Shown here: one piece after another, positions 18,101-22,042 of the stretch
Layout: each line of letters opens with the position of its first letter
Position numbering within the stretch: the stretch's first letter is position 1
Virus record (IMG/VR): IMGVR_UViG_3300037586_005185
Location: 1 to 22,042 of that record
Source of the DNA: a virus
Strand: one strand, 5' to 3'
DNA: 22,042 bases
Program-made: the position numbers and the translations under genes
The notes under the pieces: generated by a model
Seen by the model: the letters and a program-made list of their open reading frames with translations, nothing else
Told to the model about the DNA's origin: nothing
Databases searched by the model: none

Positions 18101-21100
18101 TGTATCCAACTTAGCTACTGCTCAACCTGACCTCGCCAACTTCCAGGTGATGGCCATTAGGCCCCGCGGGAAATCTAAGAATGTTTATTTCCAACTAACA
18201 TCATCAAACTATCCTTACCCGATCTCTTCAGATATTCACAGCGCCATTACCAGTAGTATATTTTTCAATGTATATGACCAAGAACGTTGGAATCTATCTG
18301 TCAGAGTAAAGCCTAGTACCTATCCACTTGCGGGAATAGTTAGTGGCGCCTCATCCACCCACCCTGGAATAACCGCACCCGTGGGCTTAACGTATACATA
18401 CGATGTTATATTCCGCGGCGTTAGCACGGGAGTTGACTCTCCATCAAAGAGTTTCGAAGTAACGGGATCCATGACCCGGGCCGCCGGAGAATATTTTCTT
18501 CGCTCAGCGAAAAGAGTTTATACTGGAGCGCGAAGAACAAATCTTACTGGTGCGCTTCTAAACCAATCTGATGTATTGGTTTCATCAATTAAATATTGGG
18601 CAAAATATCTCGATAATAGTGATTTAAACCAACATGTCGATGATTTCGAGAATTATGGAATATCAGATTCATATAGAAATATTTCTGCATTAGATCCAGG
18701 TCTCGAAATGACTGACGGCACCAACACCCGATTGGATATTCTTAATTTAAACACCCTAGCCTTAAACTGGAATTTTGTTAATGTGTCTAGTTCGGGCGAT
18801 GCTAGCAGCCCTCTGTCTAGCAGTTTTTATGTAACAGATATTAGTTCTGGTTCCGCGCTGCTTAGGAATAATTATGGCTGGGTTGGTAATTTGGCAGGAT
18901 ACCAGCATACAGGATACGGAGCACATTTTCCAACAGCATCAACAACAGTTGTCAACAAGCAACTGGTTAATACATATAAATTTATTGATCCAGAACAAGC
19001 AGTTTCGGCCGATATGATTAAAATTTTATCGGATGATGACAGAGTATATGGTGTTGTAGAGACCGTACCAAATTATTATTATACCCTAGAAAAGAGCATG
19101 TATGGTGCAATTTCGGAAGAGATGTTGGATTTTTTTGCCGGGGTCGTTGACTTTAATAATGTTATTGGAGAACCCGTCAACAGATATCGGGAACGATATA
19201 AGAATTTAGAAAAATTAAGAGAAATTTTCTTTAGAAAAGTAACAACAGTATCGGATGTAGAAAAGTTTATTGAATATTATAAATGGTTTGATGACACGCT
19301 TTCTATAATAATTGGCCAGCTTTTACCGGCCTCAGCAGAGTTTTCTTCCGATGTTTATAATACAATTGAAAGCCACGCCCTTGAAAGAAATAAATACAAG
19401 ACCCCATACCCAACATTAGAGTTTGAGGAGCCAGATCTAAATCAAGCACTTGAAGGCGTCAAGGCCGGCTCTTATGATTGGCATCAAGGATCTTCCAACA
19501 TCACGGCTTCCCCTCGTGATACTAAAACTAGATTAGCCTTTTGGCGTGAGCGCGCCCTTAGATCAGCAGAGGAAATCACTGCAAGGAAAGATCTTCCCAG
19601 CAACACTACTTTGGCCGATATTATTGACTCACAAAGAGAAACAATTCGTAAAGTTTCTTGGTCATCACCTCGAATGAGTCAAAGCTTTCCAACTTCATTT
19701 ACTGATCAAGGAGCAGTATACCAAAGCAGAGAATTTGCAAAGAGAAATTTCAATAAAATTGCAATTGAAACAGTAGACAAAATTGATGCTATTGGAGGAG
19801 GAGTTAATTTTGAACAATCAAAAAACATTCACTTTACTTATGATGCATTATACCCGGCCGGCCCAATAAACTTAGCGGATGGCAGTTACACACCAGAAAA
19901 TGTATTGGTTGGGTTCACAGAAGATGTTGTAAAATTACAAAAGCTTGAGATGTTAGACTCTAACCTCACTAATAAGAAAATTAAACGAAACATTAAAGTT
20001 CAACATGGTAGAGATTGGGAAGATGGCTTAGGAAAGTTAAACGTTAGATCGGCTATAGCATTCCCGTTCAATATAATGAGTTCTTCAGTTGTAAGTGGTT
20101 ATAATAAAGCTGTTGTCAATTTAGTAACTGCAAGCATAGAAATTACCAACTTACATAATGATGTGTATGGTCGCGACATGGAGGTGCCAATGCAAGGCCC
20201 CTTTACAAACCATGTTGTCGGCGGCCACCAATCCCGCCACGTACCAATAAATTACGGTTCAGACAGCTATTCAAGTCGACCCGAAGCTTGGAAATTATTA
20301 TTAGGCAGATGTGTAGATGATACTGTTACCAGCGGCGCCATTGGTCTCGTCGGCGCCGACTACCCCTGGCCAGAAGCTAACGATCCAGGTTCAACACCAT
20401 ATCCTATGACAGCTTCTCAAAAGGCTGTATATTATAGAGATTTAGTTGCCAAGAGCCCAGTTAATATTAAAAATATTCTTCTTACTAGCGGCTCTACTCC
20501 TGGTTCTGTGAAGCTTGGAAATTATCGTAAAAACTATGAAGTCGTTAGTACCTTTGGCGCCTATGCCAACCCTAGGTGGTTTCTGGATCACCAACCAGTA
20601 TTGCCGGCAACAATTACAGACCAAGGTAACTTAACTGCTTCAAGTGTAGTGGGAACAATTTTGGCAATCGAGCGCGCCGAAAATATTGGACAGGGTTTCA
20701 AGCCAGATCATTTTGATTGGGATATAGGATATTTAGTAACCGACAATAGCAGTTCTGCCGATAATAAATCTATCATTACACAGCGATTTGGTGCCCCCGG
20801 AGGCAGAGAGACATCCGCAAGAATGATGAGAGACATCCGCTCCGGCGAATTTTCAGTCTACAATACCTTAAATAATCGTAACTTAACAGTTATAAAGCCT
20901 TCACAAGGGCCGGCCAACACATCCACCGTGACAGGCGCCCTCGACGAGCCAGTTGGCATCCGCGTTTCTGATATTCATTTTGAAGACTATGGCTTAAACT
21001 CTCATGTCTCTCGCCATAGTGCACAGTTTGGCTTAGATGCACTGCAATCTGCAGATTATTTATTAACTACTGACTTAGTTACGCCCAGTTCTGGTAGCAC

Positions 21101-22042
21101 ATATACATATAGATCCAAAGATTCACTACAGGGTTGGTGGCGATTAAATACAGATGTTTTTGCATCCGGGGACGCAATAGATAGCAGCGGGAAAGACCGT
21201 GCCGGCTCTATTTCCCCCGCCGGCGACCGGCCGAGGTTTGATCCATACAATTATCCGGCCGAAAAAATTCAAACAGCCACATGTATTTTTGATGGCACCG
21301 ACGATCAAATAGATATTGGTACCTCAGTGGTATGGGATAAAATTATTGGGAACAATACATCTGCCGGCTCAACCCAATTAATGACTTTTTCAGCTTGGGT
21401 TAATGTGGCGCCAGGGTCCGGCCTCGACCGAATACTTGATTTTGGCAACCGGGATATTGTACTCATTACTCATGGCACAAGTAAATACGTTGGTTTTGAA
21501 ACATCATGGAATGGCTCTACCATCACAAAGGTGACGGCCAACAACACAATTGAAACGGGCAAGTGGCACCATATTGCCGTTACATACGATGCCAACACCA
21601 CAGGTAATGTGCCCAAAATATATATTGATGGTGAACACATAGCCGTAACAGGCGGCTCCCCATCGGGAACATGGGATGGCATTTCCGGAGTCAACTGTTA
21701 TATTGGTGGCTATACTGCTTTTTTCACGGGTCGCTTGGCCGATATTGCAGTCTGGAATTCAATACTGCATCTAGACGAGATCAAAGCACTTTATAACTTT
21801 GGTTCTACTTTTGATTCTCGCCCAAGTATGTTTAAGACTAATAGAAACCCAAAAAGAAGAGCCACCATGGAAATTGGCTACAACCAGCAAACTCTTGACG
21901 GCATAACAGGATCAACCTATCGGTATGATAACCTTAATGTTCAGCATCCAATTCCACAAATGGACCGACAATATTCATGGGTAGCGAACTCGATTGTTAA
22001 ATCTGATGATTTACGATATTTCGGAAGGGCTACTATTGATGG
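15120..22042 (+). CDS. giant virion protein with two LamG-like domains and tandem repeat insert, 3' truncated by window edge
   Basis: The frame from ATG 15120 stays open to the window end (2307 complete codons). It begins 11 bases inside the previous gene. A LamG/concanavalin-like domain lies at about 205-395 (WHHYALVL at 301-308, GSIDEFRFW) and a second at about 2003-2228 (WHHIAVTY at 2149-2156, IYIDGEHIAV, then LADIAVWN). Between them is a helical baseplate-like region containing YKSKGTHRAIRNVFRCFNID (618-637), a motif style seen in tail proteins, and a conserved-looking LEKLREIFF...YYKWFDD segment (1363-1395). A Gly/Ala/Thr-rich insert of about 230 residues with duplications occupies about 689-920. 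The likely role is sugar-binding adhesin plus baseplate component. It may replace gp7/gp8 functions. The stop is not visible. Confidence 0.88.
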   Translation, partial: MSIKKLFQSTEEVRSYQADTTQKDLFEDVESARNAEAIKEQQEAYIAPVDYSKPQQFARYGSAYLYYKTAIDRILDYYPYDGSDAEINEFANKALGVDRYVFNNVYPRTNGYAIFSPDDSGNGWGDTGSLPSGYGLPSTLEHITFKGGPGTGSFASGSSLKTISYNEQNSKFQHANIYDEDIYTTAGLPSNYGSGSRESNLKSNFERGVTIEFWAITGSDCSLDHLGVRTQKQVLVDIWNGSLSGSLDYSRITIELNASASSGTSPFLITALSGTASGSYCAGIFSNSVGKSITVDTLSSWHHYALVLQNSGSDLITKFYLDGKLNHMSSSANSKLGELTAKNMKGRIGALLTAPSGTVPADPTSLAGAGKLSGSIDEFRFWKVARTAKEIGTSWFTQVRGGVNTDISNTELGLYYKFNEGITGTASVDRTVLDYGGRIANGVWTGYSSNSRNTGSAIVSASAAATEYEDPIVYASHSDVTSLKTLLLATGSYHDSTNNNMIQSLAPSWVIEEHDDSENNNLNYLSHIIGVYFDKLFLQITSLPGIKQTNYPSSSHKPLPFAEHLPQSLGLYTPELFIDASIMEKFLNRNETSLFEGDLDETKNLIYINLYNNLANIYKSKGTHRAIRNVFRCFNIDENLLKLNVYTNNQTYELKNNLKQYVTNKKFLNFNTASNLGAVVYQAQDRAHATATITFAGAASNGDSITIVDTAGTSKTYAVASATDAASGEFAGEPAGGMNGLANGLALCIANAAGHNGTITTSATATGQITLTQAVGGTAGNTTITKGRFATATITFAGAASNGDTITIVDTAGTSKTYTVASATDAAAGEFAGEPAGGMNGLANGLALCIANAAGHNGTITTSATATGQITLTQVGAGSDGNTTITKSGLGVATVVQWSGGTDTGLGVATVVQWSGGAGNDESLGYISGSLAGQSGGHGYEDKYGLTVEADITFPYYSYEKEDFPRTFLTASLFGMHTVDTGSADSKSGTNTGFVSNLATAQPDLANFQVMAIRPRGKSKNVYFQLTSSNYPYPISSDIHSAITSSIFFNVYDQERWNLSVRVKPSTYPLAGIVSGASSTHPGITAPVGLTYTYDVIFRGVSTGVDSPSKSFEVTGSMTRAAGEYFLRSAKRVYTGARRTNLTGALLNQSDVLVSSIKYWAKYLDNSDLNQHVDDFENYGISDSYRNISALDPGLEMTDGTNTRLDILNLNTLALNWNFVNVSSSGDASSPLSSSFYVTDISSGSALLRNNYGWVGNLAGYQHTGYGAHFPTASTTVVNKQLVNTYKFIDPEQAVSADMIKILSDDDRVYGVVETVPNYYYTLEKSMYGAISEEMLDFFAGVVDFNNVIGEPVNRYRERYKNLEKLREIFFRKVTTVSDVEKFIEYYKWFDDTLSIIIGQLLPASAEFSSDVYNTIESHALERNKYKTPYPTLEFEEPDLNQALEGVKAGSYDWHQGSSNITASPRDTKTRLAFWRERALRSAEEITARKDLPSNTTLADIIDSQRETIRKVSWSSPRMSQSFPTSFTDQGAVYQSREFAKRNFNKIAIETVDKIDAIGGGVNFEQSKNIHFTYDALYPAGPINLADGSYTPENVLVGFTEDVVKLQKLEMLDSNLTNKKIKRNIKVQHGRDWEDGLGKLNVRSAIAFPFNIMSSSVVSGYNKAVVNLVTASIEITNLHNDVYGRDMEVPMQGPFTNHVVGGHQSRHVPINYGSDSYSSRPEAWKLLLGRCVDDTVTSGAIGLVGADYPWPEANDPGSTPYPMTASQKAVYYRDLVAKSPVNIKNILLTSGSTPGSVKLGNYRKNYEVVSTFGAYANPRWFLDHQPVLPATITDQGNLTASSVVGTILAIERAENIGQGFKPDHFDWDIGYLVTDNSSSADNKSIITQRFGAPGGRETSARMMRDIRSGEFSVYNTLNNRNLTVIKPSQGPANTSTVTGALDEPVGIRVSDIHFEDYGLNSHVSRHSAQFGLDALQSADYLLTTDLVTPSSGSTYTYRSKDSLQGWWRLNTDVFASGDAIDSSGKDRAGSISPAGDRPRFDPYNYPAEKIQTATCIFDGTDDQIDIGTSVVWDKIIGNNTSAGSTQLMTFSAWVNVAPGSGLDRILDFGNRDIVLITHGTSKYVGFETSWNGSTITKVTANNTIETGKWHHIAVTYDANTTGNVPKIYIDGEHIAVTGGSPSGTWDGISGVNCYIGGYTAFFTGRLADIAVWNSILHLDEIKALYNFGSTFDSRPSMFKTNRNPKRRATMEIGYNQQTLDGITGSTYRYDNLNVQHPIPQMDRQYSWVANSIVKSDDLRYFGRATID
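17184..17477 (+). repeat. tandem duplicated module, copy 1 (unit 303 bases)
   Basis: This encodes residues 689-786 of the giant LamG protein, beginning ATATITFAGAASNGD. The second copy starts exactly 303 bases downstream, preserving frame. The module is Gly/Ala/Thr/Ser-rich and probably all-beta. Bases 17352-17437 are identical to the second copy, while the preceding 168 bases carry about 21 differences, most of them synonymous. Confidence 0.95.
17487..17780 (+). repeat. tandem duplicated module, copy 2
   Basis: Second copy of the module, residues 790-887. It shares the identical 86-base block (17655-17740) and a final 21-base block with copy 1. A segment of about 20 bases between them differs strongly, giving VGAGSD in place of AVGGTA. 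Confidence 0.95.
17784..17869 (+). repeat. 48-base tandem repeat, two copies (38 bases identical)
   Basis: Immediately after the larger duplication, 17784-17821 recurs without change at 17832-17869. Each unit encodes GLGVATVVQWSGG plus a three-residue spacer (residues about 889-917). The unit length keeps the frame. It may vary in copy number between relatives through slipped pairing. Confidence 0.95.

Noticed and set aside
15120-22042. Suspicion that the last 6.9 kb was broken by frameshifts
   Set aside because: Reading from 15120 gives one open frame to the window end, with both LamG domains in the same frame.

Overview
This window looks like part of the late virion (baseplate/tail) region of a large T4-like myovirus, probably from a marine or other aquatic setting. 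The clearest markers, recognised from protein sequence, are gp25 (GPW/gp25 family), gp6 (baseplate wedge, Baseplate J-like), a gp55-like late sigma factor, and a gp5-like hub protein carrying a peptidoglycan peptidase. The DNA is AT-rich by eye, every gene lies on the + strand, and genes are tightly packed with overlaps of 1 to 38 bases. No tRNA, rRNA, CRISPR array, transposase, integrase or convincing terminator was seen. The window begins inside one gene and ends inside another. The longest gap between genes is 41 bases, so there is no non-coding stretch of 300 bases or more.

Layout. Positions 1-840 hold the 3' part of a dTDP-glucose 4,6-dehydratase gene (rmlB type). Positions 859-1665 hold three small genes: a 62-residue protein of unknown function, an FmdB-type zinc-ribbon protein, and a short membrane-anchored protein with an acidic tail. 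Positions 1628-2634 hold the gp55-like sigma factor and a translationally coupled 100-residue protein with a possible sliding-clamp-binding motif. Positions 2624-4923 look like a cell-puncturing device split over two genes: an OB-fold-like plus M15 peptidase protein, then a spike-like protein. Positions 4945-11211 encode a 2088-residue protein I cannot assign. Positions 11237-13421 are gp25 and gp6. Positions 13421-15130 encode a DNRLRE-domain virion protein, and from 15120 to the window end runs an open frame of more than 2300 residues with two LamG-like domains and a repeat-bearing insert.

How the genes probably work together (inference). The sigma factor and perhaps its neighbour switch on late transcription of the structural genes. 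The peptidase protein and spike would sit at the tail tip and open the cell wall. gp25 and gp6 form the wedge and sheath-initiation platform. The very large proteins would build the outer baseplate and adhesin parts. The nucleotide-sugar enzyme could supply a modified sugar for the virion or the host surface.

No wholly new system stands out. The most notable signals are a strong excess of GGCGCC and GCCGGC, mostly in frame as Gly-Ala or Ala-Gly codon pairs; a 22-base perfect GC palindrome inside the spike gene; a 303-base tandem duplication with patchy divergence suggesting gene conversion; and the apparent split of gp5 functions with an M15 peptidase in place of the lysozyme.
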